This document shows positions 11,769-24,407 of a stretch of DNA of 64,000 nucleotides, piece after piece (position 1 is the stretch's first letter; each line of letters starts with the position of its first letter). The notes under the pieces were generated by a model. That model saw only the letters and a program-made list of their open reading frames with translations. It made no database searches and was not told the DNA's origin. The translations under genes were made by a program, and so were the position numbers. The stretch is taken from contig QRFJ01000370.1 in NCBI GenBank assembly GCA_006176705.1, positions 62,001-126,000 of the forward strand, written 5' to 3'. This DNA is from Cocos nucifera. Its lineage: Eukaryota; Streptophyta; Magnoliopsida; Arecales; Arecaceae.

Positions 11769-13668
11769 TGATAAGTGATAAAAATATACTAATAAAAGTA
11801 TTAAATTATAAAATAAATTAATTTATTCTTTTAAAAATTGATACTTTTATTAATCTTATGTAGGAAAGAAAGCCACTAATATGAAGATCTTATTTTTTTG
11901 GTTCAGATGAAATAAATTTCAAACAAAATGGACTTCAAATGAGCCCGAAATTGAATTTCAAAGGAGTAAAAAAAAAAGAAGCCGATCTGATTCAAACCGA
12001 TTTAGAAAAATTGGCTCAGCAGACCACCCAACTTGATCACACTCAGATCAGTCCGCTGATGCCATGCTTATGCAGTGCTGACATCAGCATTTTTTGTAGC
12101 ACACGATGGACCGTTATGGAGGGTATTTCGGGGATTTCATAGGAATAAGCATGCTCCAATTGGCTGAAGGAAGCGACAGTCCACGCAACATCGGGCCGCG
12201 CATGATCTATAGAGGGCAATCTAAAAATTCTATCTAATTTGATGGATGCTATTCACTGGAATTTGATTGAACGATTGATAGTTGTGCGCTGACGAATGAC
12301 GGATGCAGCTCCCGGTCGAGATCCAATGATTGAGATTCATCCTAATTTTTAACTAAGAATCTAAAGCTCTTCTGCGCACAACTAAAGATCTAATGGCCCA
12401 GATTCAATCTTTAAGGCTGATCCAATGGTCCAAATAAATTTTGACTTGATTTGGGATTTTAAAATAATTTTTGAGTGATTTTTGGACCATTTGATCGACA
12501 TCCAATGATCAGAATTGATCTAGGACTCTTTTTGAGTTATTTTAAGAGTTTTAAACCTAATTTCAATGAGATTTCGTTGGAAGACCACCTAGATTATTTA
12601 AAAGGCTTGCTGTTGCCAAAGAAAAGAGAGAGGAGAGGCAGAGAAAAAAAAATACAGATTTTGGTGAGAGAATTTTAAGAGAGAGCCAAGGAATAATAGA
12701 GCTTTTGAGAGAGTTTTGAATAGAGAGTTTTGAGAGAGAGTTTTGAGAGAAAGAAGAGAAAGGGTTTTTAGTTTTTTCTTCTTTTCTTCTTCTGATAATC
12801 AAGACATCGATCAAGGAGCTTTTCTTCTTCTTCATTGAGTTTTCCACACCAAGAGCAACGGACAACTAATTTCAGTAATTAAATAGTCTAATTTCCTCAT
12901 GCTTTTTATTTTATTTGCTATTTTTGAACTTGTTATCATGAACTAAATTTTCTTTTACTAAGACTAAGGTGTAGCCACTCTTTTGATTTAATATTCAGTA
13001 TAATTTATTTTTAATTTTAAATTTTATTCATGAGAAGTATATAAATCTGATCTTAATATTTTTAGATTACTGGCCATCTTCTAATTGATTTGATGAACAT
13101 ACATGTTACGAACTAAGTACATCTATATTATTGCTTCTTGATTATATACCTTGTATATGAATCAAATTAAAATTCATATGCATGCAGGAATTTTAGTGTG
13201 CTTTGGACGCAGCGTATTTTAATTAGAGGATTTCACAAAACTTAATGCATTAATACTTATTTAAATTACACCTAGACCAAAGGATAATTAATAAATATTG
13301 ATAGTTTTGCTATGCCCGAATCAGAGGATAGTAAATAAATTAGGAGACTCCACCATCACATAAAATAAAATTAATCTAATAACCTGAATATTGTATTAAC
13401 TAAGTTGGTGAACCGAATGCCTTAGTAACCTATTGCTCTTAAGTATAAAACCCTAATAATTACACTCTCTCTATTTTCTTAAAATTTTTAATTATTTTTT
13501 TATTTTATTTTTTAATTTTTTATTCTCATAAATCGATCTTCTAAATAAAGCATAGGAAAGAGCTTTTTAGTACTTATTTTTCAATCCTCTAGGGATAATA
13601 CTCTACTCATTTATTTTATTACTTGATCGACTGGTGCACTTACCATAGCTATAGATTAGCACGCATCA
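11769..13668 (+). repeat. 5' LTR of the Athila-like element
   Basis: It begins TGATAAGTGATAAAAATA and ends tagcacgcatCA. The copy at 17245 is its partner. A purine-rich stretch (gagagagttttgagagaaag, about 12700-12760) precedes the likely leader region. Short open frames at 12475 and 12563 recur in the partner LTR and are not supported as genes. Confidence 0.85.
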
Positions 13669-13674
13669 AGTTTT

Positions 13675-13692
13675 TGGCATCATTGCCGGGGA
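13675..13692 (+). promoter_or_regulatory. Primer-binding site, tRNA-Asp type
   Basis: tggcatcattgccgggga matches the plant tRNA-Asp complement (tggcgccgttgccgggga) with three changes, all G-to-A or C-to-T in CpG or adjacent positions, as expected from methylation decay. This primer type is used by Athila/Tat gypsy elements. Confidence 0.75.
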
Positions 13693-13791
13693 TTGTGTCT
13701 AAAATAATATTAAAATTTTGATCCTAGCTTTACTTTAGAATTTTATTTTTAATTTTTGTTCTTACTTTATTTTTTAAAATTTGTTCAGTGC

Positions 13792-15250
13792 ATGACACGT
13801 ATTGGACATAGTAACTCACTACCTTTAGATTTAGAAATTGAAAGGACCATCAGAAGACTACAATAAAAAAGAAACATGATAGTTGAAGATCCTAATGACA
13901 TCAATTTAGGATTGGATATGGCGATCGAGGGATAGCATGAAGCTATTCGATCAGTACATCATCTATTAAATGATTACATCACACCATCTATAGCCAATGC
14001 AGCTTCGAGCATCAGGAGACTGCCTGTGCGAGCAAACAACTTCAAAATAAAATTGACGATGATCCAGATGATTCAATCAACTATCCAATTCAGTGGACAT
14101 GTACATGATGATCCGAATGTCCATATTTTTAACTTTCTTGAACTTTGTGATACTTTTAAAATTAATGGAGTATCAGATGATGCTATTAGATTAAGATTAT
14201 TTTCTTTCTCTTTATGGAACAAAGCTAAAAGTTGGCTTCATTCTCTTCCTGTAGGTTCTATCATAACTTGGAATGTCCTAGCCCAAAAATTCTTAGTCAA
14301 GTACTTTCCACCTTTCAAGACTGCCAAGATGCACAATGATATGACTTCTTTTATGCAAATGGACATGGAGACACTATATGAGGCTTGGAAGTATTTCAAG
14401 AAACTGCTGAGGAGATGTCCACATCATCAACTATCTATATGCTTTAGGTACAAACTATCTATAATGATTTATCTCCTACTAATCGTTCTATGATTGATGC
14501 AGCAGCAGGAGAAACCATTAATCAAAAAATGGAGGAAGTAGCCTTTGATCTGATCGATGAGATGGCATCAAATAGCTATCAGTGGCAGACAGAATGTATG
14601 ATGCCAAAAAGATCAGCAGCTGTGCAGAGAGTAGATTGCGTGCCAACCTTACTAGCTGAAATTGTAGCCCTTAGAGCCGAAGTCAACAACTTGAAGGAAA
14701 TAGCTATGCATGTTTAGAGCATCACCTATGATCTATGTGGAGGAGGACACGATACGAGCAATTGCCAGACAGGTAATCCTTTTGCTAAAGTAACTGATAC
14801 AGCTAATTATGTTGGTAATTTTTTTAGGCCGCAACAAAACAATCCTTACTCCAACATATACAATCAAGGATGGAGGCAGCACCGAAATTTCTCATGGAGT
14901 AATCAAAATGCAGCATAATAGCCACCCCTAGGGTTCTAAGTACCTGAAAAGAAGTCCAACATGGAGGAGTTGATGGTCAAATTTATGCAAAACCAAGAAG
15001 CAACTATAAAAAATTTGGAAGCCAAACTTAGGCAGGACCAAGCAGCAGCAATTCAAAACTTGGAGATGCAAATAGGTCAAATGGCTAAGATAATCTTCGA
15101 GAGACCTCAAGGATCCTTGCCCAGCAACACGAAGACCAATCCAAGGGAGCAAGTCAATGCTATCACCCTAAGAAGTGGTACAAAGCTGGAGGAGCCACAT
15201 CAGAAGAAAGAGACTGAAGAGCCAACTATAAATAAGGAAACCATCAACTA
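13792..15250 (+). pseudogene. gag: Athila-like gag with zinc knuckle and coiled-coil linker
   Basis: An ATG at 13792 (MTRIGHSN) is in frame, through two stops, with the open part 14026-14440. That part carries the Athila-type Gag core: IQFSGHVHDDPNVHIFNFLE, INGVSDDAIRLRLFSFSL, WNVLAQKFLVKYFPP and LYEAWKYFKKLLRRCPHH. A frameshift near 14440-14490 moves the reading to 14490-14717 (MIDAAAGETINQKMEEVAFD, ASNSYQW). A zinc knuckle near 14730 reads YDLCGGGHDTSNC with its first Cys replaced by Tyr. After more stops, 14961-15251 encodes a heptad-rich linker (NMEELMVKFMQNQEATIKNL...) and ITLRSGT, typical of the stretch before the Athila protease. Confidence 0.85.
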
Positions 15251-15450
15251 AAATTCGTCAGTCACCAAAACAACCAGCAGATGGATAGTCTCCAGGTATA
15301 TAGTTTGCCGATCCAAATGTGAAGCCCTATGTGCCACCACTACCTATTCCCAGAGAGACAAATACAGCATCCAGATAAGAAATTTTCTAATTTTTCAAAA
15401 TTTTAAAGAATTTACATATTAATATTCCTTTTGTAGATGCTATCACTCAA

Positions 15451-15918
15451 ATGCCCAGGTATGCCAAGTTTCTCAAAGAAATCCTAACAAATAAGAAAAA
15501 GCTGAAGGAGCATGAGAGAATAAATTTGAATGAAGAATGCTCAGCAATACTTCAAAATAAATTACCACAGAAGCTAAAAGATCCAGGGAGTTTTACTATC
15601 CCTTGCATTATTGGTGATTGTAGTTTTGATAAAGTTTTATGTGATTTAGGAGCAAGTATTAATCTCATACCTTTTTCTATTTTTAGGAAGCTGGGTCTAG
15701 GAGAATCGAAGCCTACCACTATTACTCTTCAATTAGCCGACAGATCCATCAAATATCCAAGAGGTATAGTGGAGGATGTCTTGGTAAAGGTAAACAAGTT
15801 TATTTTTTCTGTTGATTTTATTATTCTTGATATGGAAGAAGATTATGTACCCCTTATCTTAGGGAGACCCTTTTTAGCTACTGGAAGAGCTTTAATAGAT
15901 GTCAACAAGAAAAATTAA
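15451..15918 (+). pseudogene. Athila-like aspartic protease domain
   Basis: This 155-codon open frame starts MPRYAKFLKEIL, followed by NEECSAILQNKLPQKLKDPG. It contains the protease active-site segment CDLGASINLIPFSIF, where the D-x-G is D-L-G as is usual in Athila, then the flap region and LILGRPFLATGRALIDV. The protease would release Gag and Pol from the polyprotein. It is the longest undamaged part of the element. The frame ends just where the pol polyprotein would continue into reverse transcriptase, and no RT, RNase H or integrase motif follows. Confidence 0.85.
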
Positions 15919-17244
15919 TTTTTAGAATCTAAGATGAACAAGTTACTTTTAATATTCTCAAAGATACTAAACATCCTGGTGATAATTAAACTTATTTTCT
16001 AATTGATATTATTGGCAATTCAGTATATAAGAAATCTATAGAAAACATGTTTGAGACTATGAAAGCTAGCAATGTCCAATTGAAAGAAGGCTCGACCAAA
16101 CATGAAAGCATTCTAATTGAAGTGGCATCGGATTGATTCAACTCAGAACTCAAAGAAAGTCAAGCTGAAGACTATAAATTCAGAACTACTAGATAGGTTA
16201 TTTCTTTTCTTTTTAGTTTTGATCATTTTTTTTTTTTTTTTATTTTTCAGCAATTTGTTATTGCTCTTTTATTGCTTTGGTGTACATTTTTAATTTTGCA
16301 GAGAAAAATCAATGAGAAGCTCAAGCTAAATTTCAAAGCTTCAAAGAACCATACTGAACCAAATTAGGTGTATTCCTTCCTGTTCTTTATTGCATCCTTT
16401 ATTTTTCTTTCTCCATTGAGATAATGTAGAACAAGTTGGGGGATTAAAAAAAAAAAGAAAAAAACCATGTGTCAAGAAGAAAATCTTGAGCAAGGTAGAC
16501 TGGACAAGTGATAAGAGATAGAAGTATCTGCTAATAAATGTAACGAATTAAAAAAGTAGATTAGTTAGTCAGACTTTTAGCAACCTACTTAGGTCATCGA
16601 AAGACTATTAGCACTTCTAATTGCACATGCACACTAACAAGGCAAAGTAGGTATTGATTATAAAACTAACTGAGGATTCAATTATCACTAAAAATTGATA
16701 ATTAATATACATTCTAATCAAAGAAACTTGAATTTAAGGAAAGAGCTACCTGTTTAAAAATAAAGTGCAAAAGATAGAGTATATGTGGATTGCCCAAAGC
16801 CTAGTAATTGGGTCTCTGCACCTAGGTCAAGTGTGTACATTCATGTAAAATGGTGGAGGGAAGGCTAGGATGCTCAGCACATAAAAAGAAAAAAAAAAGG
16901 CAGTGTAAAAGCGACCTTAATTCATGAGTATAAAATTGAGAATGTATAGAAAATTGATCAAAATAGATGATAAGAGAGGATACTTTTATCCTTTAATTTA
17001 ACACTGAAATGCTAAAGTTAGTCATCACAAATACAAGTGCTGTAAATTTTTGATGTACTCTAAGAAAGCTTCTAATTGTATTGACTGCAAAATTTGTTTC
17101 TGAAGCTCAATGCTTAGTTAGTGGTATTTTCTAAATTTTTTGATCTTTAGTCGTAGATTTTATCTTTTTGATGGATAATCTTATTAAAATATGGTATTAA
17201 ATAAAACATTGCTAAGGGACTAGTAATGACTAAGTTGGAGGGTA
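15919..17244 (+). other. Non-coding 3' internal region of the Athila-like element
   Basis: About 1.3 kb with no pol motifs. The first 100 bp still resembles sequence just after the protease, then it becomes AT-rich with poly-T (16227-16242) and poly-A runs and an acaagttggggga motif near 16431. The polypurine tract before the 3' LTR is agttggagggta (17233-17244). Confidence 0.7.
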
Positions 17245-19135
17245 TGATAAGTGATAAAAATATACTAATAAAAGTATTAAATTATAAAATAAATTAATCT
17301 ATTTTTTTAGAAATTAATATTTTTGTTAATCTTATATAGCAAAGAAGGCCACCAATATGAAGATCTTATTTTTCTGATTTAGATGAAATAAATTTCAAGC
17401 AAAACAAACAAATGAGCTTGAAATTGAATTTCAAAGGAGTATAAAAAAAAAGTCGGTCCGGTTCAAATCGGTTCAAAAAAATTGGCTCAACAGACTGCTC
17501 GACCCGACCGCACTTAGACCAGCCTACTGATGCCATGCTTAAACAGCGCTGACATCAGCATTTTTTGCGATGCATGATGGACTGTTATGGAGGGCATTTT
17601 GGAGATTTCACAAGAAGAAGTGCGCTCCGATTGGCTAAAGAAAGCAACGGTCCATGCAACACCAGGCTCGCGCATGGTCTATAGAGGGCAATCTAGAAAT
17701 TTTGCCTAATTCGATGGATACTGTTTACTGAAATTTGATCGAACGGCTGATAGTTGTGCGCTGACGAATGACGGATGCAGCTCTCAATCGAGATCCAACG
17801 GTTGAGATTCATCCCAACATTTAACTAAGAATCTAAAGCTCTTCTGTGCATGATCTAATGGCCAAGATTCAATCTTTAAAGCCGATCCAATGGGTCCAAA
17901 TAAATTTTGACTTCATTTAAAATTTTAAAATAATTTTTGAGTAATTTTTGGATCATTTGATCGACATCCAATGGTCAGAATTGATCTAGGACTCTTTTTG
18001 AGTTATTTTGAGAGTTTTAAACTTGATTTCAAACGAATTTCGATGGAAGACCACCCAGATTATTTAAAAGGCCTACTGTTGCCGAAGAAAAGAGAGAGGA
18101 GAGGTAGAGAAAAAAATACAGATTTTGGGTAGAGAATTTTAAGAGAGAGATAGGGAATAATAGAGAGCTTTTGAGAGAGTTTTGAATGGAGAGTTTTGAG
18201 AGAGAGTTTTGAGAGAAAGAAGAGAAAGGGTTTTTATTTTTTTCTTCTTTTCTTCTTCTGATAATCAAGACATCAGTCAAGGAGCTTTTCTTCTTCTTTA
18301 TCGAGTTTTTCACACCAAGAGCAATGGACAACCAATTTCAGCAATTAAACAATCTAATTTTCTCATGCTTTTTATTTTATTTGCTATTTTTGAACTTGTT
18401 ATCATGAACTAAATTTCTTTTTACTAAGACTAAGGTGTAGCCACTCTTTTGATGCAATATTTAGTATAATTTATTTTTAATTTTAAATTTTATTCATGAG
18501 GAATATTTAAATCTGATCTTAATGCTTTTAGATTACTGGTCATCTTCTAATTGATCTGATGAACATAGATGTTATGGACCAAGTACATCTATGTTATTGC
18601 TTCTTGATTATATACCTTATATTATGAATCAAATTAAAATTCATATGCATGCAAAAATTTTAGTGCACTTTGGATGCAGCATATTTTAATTAGAGGGTTT
18701 CACTAAACTTAATGCATTAATACTTATTTAAATTACACCTGGACCAAAAGATAATTAATAAATATTGATAGTTTTGCTATACTTGGATCAAAGGATAGTA
18801 AATAAATTAGGAGACTCCACCATCACATGAAATAAAATTAATTTAATAACCTAAATATTGTATTGACTGAGTTGGTGAACCGAATGCCTTAGTAACCCAT
18901 TGCTCTTAAGTTTAAAACCCTAATAATTACACTCTCTCTATTTCCTTAAAATTTTTAATTATTTCTTTATTTTGTTCTTTAATTTCTTATTCTCATAAAT
19001 CGGTCTTCTAAATAAAGCATAGGAAAGAGCTTTTCAGTACTTATTTTTCAATCCTCTTGGGATGATACTCTACTTTTTTACTTTATTACTTGATCGACTG
19101 GTGCACTTACCATAGCTATAGATTAGCACGCATCA
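17245..19135 (+). repeat. 3' LTR of the Athila-like element
   Basis: It starts TGATAAGTGATAAAAATA and ends gcacgcatCA, about 1.89 kb. It aligns with 11769-13668 throughout, with scattered substitutions and small indels. The target duplication actat follows. Confidence 0.85.
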
Positions 19136-19140
19136 ACTAT

Positions 19141-21365
19141 CTCAAGCAATATGGCATATTCTCTTAATGGACTCCACTTGAAATACCTCAACTCAATGGT
19201 CTTTCAGAATGGAGAAACCGAACCCTATTAGATATGGTCCGATCCATGATGAGCTTCATAGACCTTCCTGATTTTCTTAGGGGATATAGTTTGTTAACTG
19301 TTATATATTTACTGAATAGGGTTTCCTCTAAAACTTTTCCTACCATACCATATGAGATATGGCATGGTAAGAAATCAAGTCTGAGTCATCTCAGAATTTG
19401 GGGTTGTCCGGCTCATGTCAAAAGACAACAAGCAGACAAGTTAGACTATAGGACCTTTAGAGCTCGATTCATAGGATATCCTAAAAAGTCATTAGGATAT
19501 TATTTCTACATTCTAAAAGACCACAATATGATTGTGAGTCGACATGCCATCTTTCTTGAAAAATAGTTTATTCAAGATGGTGGTATTGGAAAGCAGATCA
19601 AGCTCAAGGAGAAAGTCTCCTAAGAGCAATGAGCTAAGGACCCTATGGAACCAAATCAAGTTGTGCCAATACAATCACTACCTCCTCCACCTCGAGATCG
19701 AAAAGGATTTCCCATCCCCTGAGAGGTACTTAGGTACTATTTCAGAGAAAGTAGAAAAAATATTTCTCATAGGTAATGGGGTTCATGGTGATGATCCCAA
19801 AACCTATGATGAGGCAATATCGAATATCGACTCAGAGAAATGGTTAGAGATAATGAAGTCAGAAATTAATTTGATGCACTCAAACCAAATCTGGACCTTG
19901 GTAGAGCCACCTGAAGGTATAGTACCTATTAGGTGTAAACGGATCTACAAGAGAAAGATTGGTGCAGATGAAAATGTGAAGACATTCAAAGCTAGATTAG
20001 TGGTAAAAAGATATAGTCAGTGCGAATGCATTGACTATCAGGATACCTTTTCATCAGTAGCCATGCTAAAATCCATCCACACATTGCTTGCGGTTGCAGT
20101 CTATTTTGATTATGAAATATGACAAATGGACGCAAAAATGGCATTCTTAAATGGATACCTTAAGGAAGATATCTATATGGAATAGCCACTAGATTTCACA
20201 TCTAGTGATGCTGATCACAAAGTGTGCAAGCTGCTAAGGTCCATATATAGACTTAAGCAAGCATCTTAGAGCTGAAATACTCATTTTAATGATGCGATTA
20301 AATTATTTGGTTTCATCAAGAATGGGGAGGAATCATGTATTTTCAAAAAGGTCAGTGGGAGCATATTATTTTTCTCGTACTGTACGTAGATGATATCCTC
20401 CTTATTGAAAATGATAATCCCATGTTGACCATAGTTAAAATATGATTATCAAAAGAATTCTCCATGAATGACTTAGGAGAAGCATCCTTCATTTTAGGAA
20501 TTAAGGTCTATAGAGATAGATCGAATAGGATGCTAGGTCTTTCACAGAAGATGTACATAGAGAAAGTGCTAAAGAGGTTTAGCATGGAAAACTCTAAGAG
20601 GGGATTGGTATCCTTCAGACATGGCATTCATCTCTCCAAGAAAATGTGTCCCAACACACCTGAGGAGATTGAATGCATGAGCAAGATCTCTTGTGCTTTA
20701 GCAATAGGGAGCCTCATGTATGCCATGTTATGTATACGACTTGATATAGCCCATGTTGTGAGTGTCACGAGTAGATATCAATCGAATCTAGGTGAAGAAC
20801 ACTGAACTTCTGTGAAATGTATCCTTAAGTACTTGAGAAGAACTAAGGATATGTTGTTGATTTTTGGTAATGGAGAACTCCAAATCTAGGGGTATACAAA
20901 CTCGAATTTTATGTTCGATATAGATGATCGAAAGTCGACATCTGGTAGTCTGTTTGTGTGTAATGGTGGTGCTATCAATTGAAAGAGTTTCAAGCAGACA
21001 GTGATAATAGATTCCACCATGGAAGTAGAGTATATCGCTGCATCTGAAGCTACGAAGGAGGCATTCTGGTATAAGAAGTTTGCCATAGAGATTAGAGTGA
21101 TGCTATCGGATGCCATTCCTCTATACTGTGATAATAATGATGCCATAGCCCTTGCTAAGGAGCCGAGGTCTCATGAAAAATCTAAGTACATCGAGCAGCG
21201 ATACCACCTCATCCATGATTACCTCGAGAAAGGTTACATCGAGGTCAAGAGAGTGGACTATGCAGACAATGCGGCAGGCCCACTTACAAAGTCGTTAGGC
21301 TAGTAGAAGATCGAAGCCCACCTTAAGAAGATAGGATTTAGATTTGTAGCTAATTGGCTTTAAGT
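19141..21365 (+). pseudogene. pol: copia integrase C-terminus, reverse transcriptase and RNase H (element A)
   Basis: This continues the integrase interrupted at 11768. PQLNGLSEWRNRTLLDMVRSM holds the catalytic-Glu region, and IWGCPAHVKRQ and ARFIGYPKKSLGYYF mark the integrase C-terminal part (19234-19566). RT begins after a Pro-rich linker: NIDSEKWLEIMKSEI, IVPIRCKRIYKRKIG, then LYVDDILLIENDN with the catalytic YVDD near 20380, and NDLGEASFILGIKVYRDR. RNase H follows: EVEYIAASEATKEAFWYKKF, LYCDNNDAIALAKEPRSHEK and KSKYIEQRYHLI (21001-21303). Stops and frameshifts lie between the open segments, so it is a pseudogene, but domain order and spacing are complete. Confidence 0.8.
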
Positions 21366-21377
21366 CAAGTGGGAGTT
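21366..21377 (+). promoter_or_regulatory. Polypurine tract of element A
   Basis: caagtgggagtt lies immediately before the 3' LTR, where plus-strand priming occurs. Element B has caagtgagagtt at the same place. Confidence 0.75.
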
Positions 21378-23638
21378 TGTTAGATATGTATGCCCTAGAA
21401 GCCAGATTGGCTGACACTTGTAATACATTTCTAAGGGCAAAATTATAATTTTAACTATAAATAATAAAATAGATTATTTTCTATCATAATGTGTATTTGA
21501 AAGTGTCTGTGATACATTCTTTGAGTTAATGGTAATGATAGTTCTTATTTTTTAAGATATAAATTTTCATTATTAACTCATAAATGGCTTCCGACCGTAG
21601 GATCATCATGTGGATGGTGATAGATTCGGAAGGTTGGTATACGATCTCTTCTTTAGGGTATATGAGTCTTGAGTCTATGATATAGAGACACCAAAATAAA
21701 AGTACAGGTAGTCATTAGAGAATGAGGGCACTGAGCATGACCACCTCGAGCAGTCATGAGGAAGTCTACCTTATCGTCGATGACTGGCTCGAAGCTGTAG
21801 TGCTATGTCTGGTTCTTTGACTTGAGGTGCATCAACAGTTCACCTTGAGGGTGTTATAGTTTGACTACACCATAACTCAATCTCTTAGCCATTCAGAACC
21901 CTAAGGTGTTTGTTGGCTATAGCATGTTCATTGTAGGAATTGGATTGCACCAATAGCGGATCTACCTACCTCGGTAGATGAGGAGCAACCCTATGATGAT
22001 CATGAGAATCAAGTTCATAAGCCCATGGCCATGACAGAGTGAAATAATAGAAAAAGTTTCTATTAGAATTTTCACATTGGACTTAAATCGAATGATTAAT
22101 TCATATGATGGATATTAGGGTTTGATGAGATCACCTTAACCCTAATCCGATCGGGGCTCAAGATAGAGGAACCAAATCACATAAGTAACTACACCGAGAG
22201 GTTTGCTTTCAATTTTGATGGGCTGCCACCATATGCTGCTTGGTGTCACTGGTGGATTTTGGGAGCAGTTAGAATGATTTGGATGATCGATCATACTAGT
22301 TGTCTGAATCAGAAAAGTTCTGATCCATCGGAAGGCGTGTCGATGATGTCGATGATAGAGATCGCGATATATCCTATTACCATATGGAACTGAACCTAAC
22401 TAGGTCACACAAACAAGGGTTTGGATCTGGATGTCATCAATTGGACTAACTCAGTTCAATTGATTTGAATCAGATTCAATTAGGTTCAAGAAAATCATGC
22501 TAGAACATGATTGAGCCTAATGTTCTCCTTTAATAATCATTATAGCTTGTCTCGACTGAGCCAAATGTGTTGGGACTCACTCAGAAATCTTTACTTGGTC
22601 TGACTGGAGCATGATCAGATCAGAAAAAGGGTTGTTTCAATTTATGAGATAAATTTAAGATAACACTTGCCATTTTCAGTCATTTGCTAATTCCTATTTT
22701 TGGACATTGGTCAAATATTGACCCTGGACACTTGGACATCTGTCCACGTGTCATGTGCCTATAGGAGAGTACCTGGGGCCTTGTCCCCCTACTAAATGTA
22801 GATAGGAAGAGGGCACATGCCTAGGGAGGCATGCGCCCCATGAGGATAAAGGAGTCCCTTACAGATGGGACTCCAGGGTTGCTTCAGGGGATTAAACTCT
22901 GTGGCGCCAAGAACTCTTGTTTGACCCTATCTTGGCACCATCTTAGGAAGGTTTTAAGGGTCTCTCATCTGATTGGATCAGATAATGTCATCCTACCAAT
23001 CAGATTTAGATTTGATTGCACAAAGGGCCATGATTGACTTGGATGATGTGGCACTGCATGGCATAATAGGGTCTATATAAACCCTGTCTGCGCTTAGATT
23101 TTAATGCTTCTACCTTTAGCCAATGCCACAAAGCCTCTCTCCCTCCTTCTCCATGCCACCCTTTGGTCTTCTCTCTCCTCTCCATGCCCAAGGTGTTTTG
23201 GGCATGAATAAGGTGCGATCCAAGCAAGTGAAAGACGCCAGGAAAGGAAGAAGGCAACACTACTGCAAGAGATAACGACTATTTTTCAAAAAAAGTTTTG
23301 AAGACCTTCAAGATCAGATCTAGATCTAATTTTTGAAGAATTGATTGAGAAGAACAAGATCTCTAGATCCTACTTGAGTGGATACCGGTAGAGGCTAGGC
23401 GCTTGCATGGCTACATCCAGAACCTCAAGCAAACATCGGGATCATCATCGAATAATTGGATTATCTAAAATAAAGGTATAATTAAATTAGATTTAATTTT
23501 TATTTTTATTATTAGATCAATAAGACCAGATCTGAGGAGTCTTAGATTTGATTAGGATCTCAAATTTTTTTTTTTGAAATATCCCTCATGATCCAATCAG
23601 ATTTGAACGAACCTGATCCAAAAAATAGGTTTTTTTCA
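21378..23638 (+). repeat. 3' LTR of element A
   Basis: It starts TGTTAGATATGTATG and ends in ttttttCA at about 23638. A TATA box is at 23074-23081 (tatataaa). The last 15-20 bases fit LTR A only loosely, and no primer site or target duplication follows, so the right edge is a rearranged junction. Because B's body begins downstream without its own 5' LTR, this LTR may serve both copies. Confidence 0.75.
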
Positions 23639-24407
23639 CTCCCCATCCCTTTGCCTTCCCATCACGGTGCCCCTTCGAGCCCCCTCTCCCTCTCTCTTTC
23701 ATCTTTCTCTTTCTCTCTCTTCTCTCTCTATCTCACTATCTTGCTTTTATTTTGTAGGTTATCTCTAACGTCATCGTCTTCCTCTAGCACTATCATCGGT
23801 GACCCTCAGAGCTTTTGGTACGACCCCCTTTCTATAGTCATAGGTATATTTTTTATTTTAATTTTATAGTATTATTTATTAATCACTAGACTAGACCTGT
23901 CAATGGATCGAGTTTGGATCAGAATCTGGATATTCAGATCCAAACCCAATTTTAATTACTGGTATCAGATCTGAATGCGAATACCCGATGGGTCCATACT
24001 TAATGTACCATACCTAAACCCTAATGGATTTTGAATATCTGGACCCAATTTTGGGACTCAAAACTAAGAAAGAGAGAGAGAGGGAGAGGAAGGGAGGGGG
24101 TCTGGTCTCGCTACCATCATCGATGAGGGAGATCAAGAGCGAGAGAGAGGGAGGGCTGTGTCGTGCTGATAGGCCATGCTGTGGGCCATGCCGACCGCTA
24201 AGAGAACCTCCGACCACTAAGAGAATCCCTATCTTGTTACTTTTGTTTATTGTATTGCATAGTGATAGACCCATCAATTGATTAGTGCACATAATCTTTG
24301 GCATCCATATATTTATATGTAATTGTACGGATGGTATCTAGGCAATATCTTTGATTATTGTTCAACATATTATAATGGTTCATGTTCATTAACGTTGCAG
24401 GTCACGA
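23639..24407. other. Unassigned stretch with CT-rich and GA-rich tracts
   Basis: It holds a pyrimidine tract (about 23680-23740, ctctctctttc type), a segment with repeated ggatc/gatccaaac-like words (23900-24060) and a purine tract (24067-24105). Short open frames here only reflect the tracts. It may belong to the CACTA element or to another, unrecognised element inserted at its left side. Confidence 0.4.

Larger units (their letters stand above)
11764..19140 (+). mobile_element. Athila-like Ty3/gypsy element lacking RT and integrase, with 5-bp target duplication
   Basis: The element itself is 11769-19135, flanked by actat at 11764-11768 and 19136-19140. It has two LTRs (11769-13668 and 17245-19135), a tRNA-Asp-type primer site, gag, a zinc-knuckle/linker region and an aspartic protease. 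About 1.3 kb of non-coding DNA then leads straight to the 3' LTR. Reverse transcriptase, RNase H and integrase are absent, so it must have moved with help, or lost about 3-4 kb after insertion. By eye the two LTRs differ by somewhat under one base in ten. Confidence 0.85.
1828..23638 (+). mobile_element. Angela/BARE-like Ty1-copia element A, with nested insertions
   Basis: The pieces are: 5' LTR 1828-4098, primer site 4101, leader to about 4779, inverted fragment N, leader again 9527-10043, gag-PR-IN 10044-11768, Athila-like insert 11769-19135, IN-RT-RH 19141-21365, polypurine tract, and 3' LTR 21378-23638. The LTR start (TGTTAGATATGT then ccctaga) resembles the BARE1/Angela LTR start (TGTTGGAAATATGCCCTAGA) as I remember it. 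The protein order gag-PR-IN-RT-RH is that of copia. The left flank is gggta, but ctccc follows the 3' LTR, so no target duplication is visible and the right side was probably rearranged. The two LTRs differ by roughly one base in ten over their first 200 bp by eye, so this is an old insertion. Confidence 0.75.

Noticed and set aside
23588..24304. Open frames over the CT-rich and GA-rich tracts as host exons
   Set aside because: They are low-complexity (Ser/Leu/Pro or Arg/Glu runs) on both strands and have no domain.
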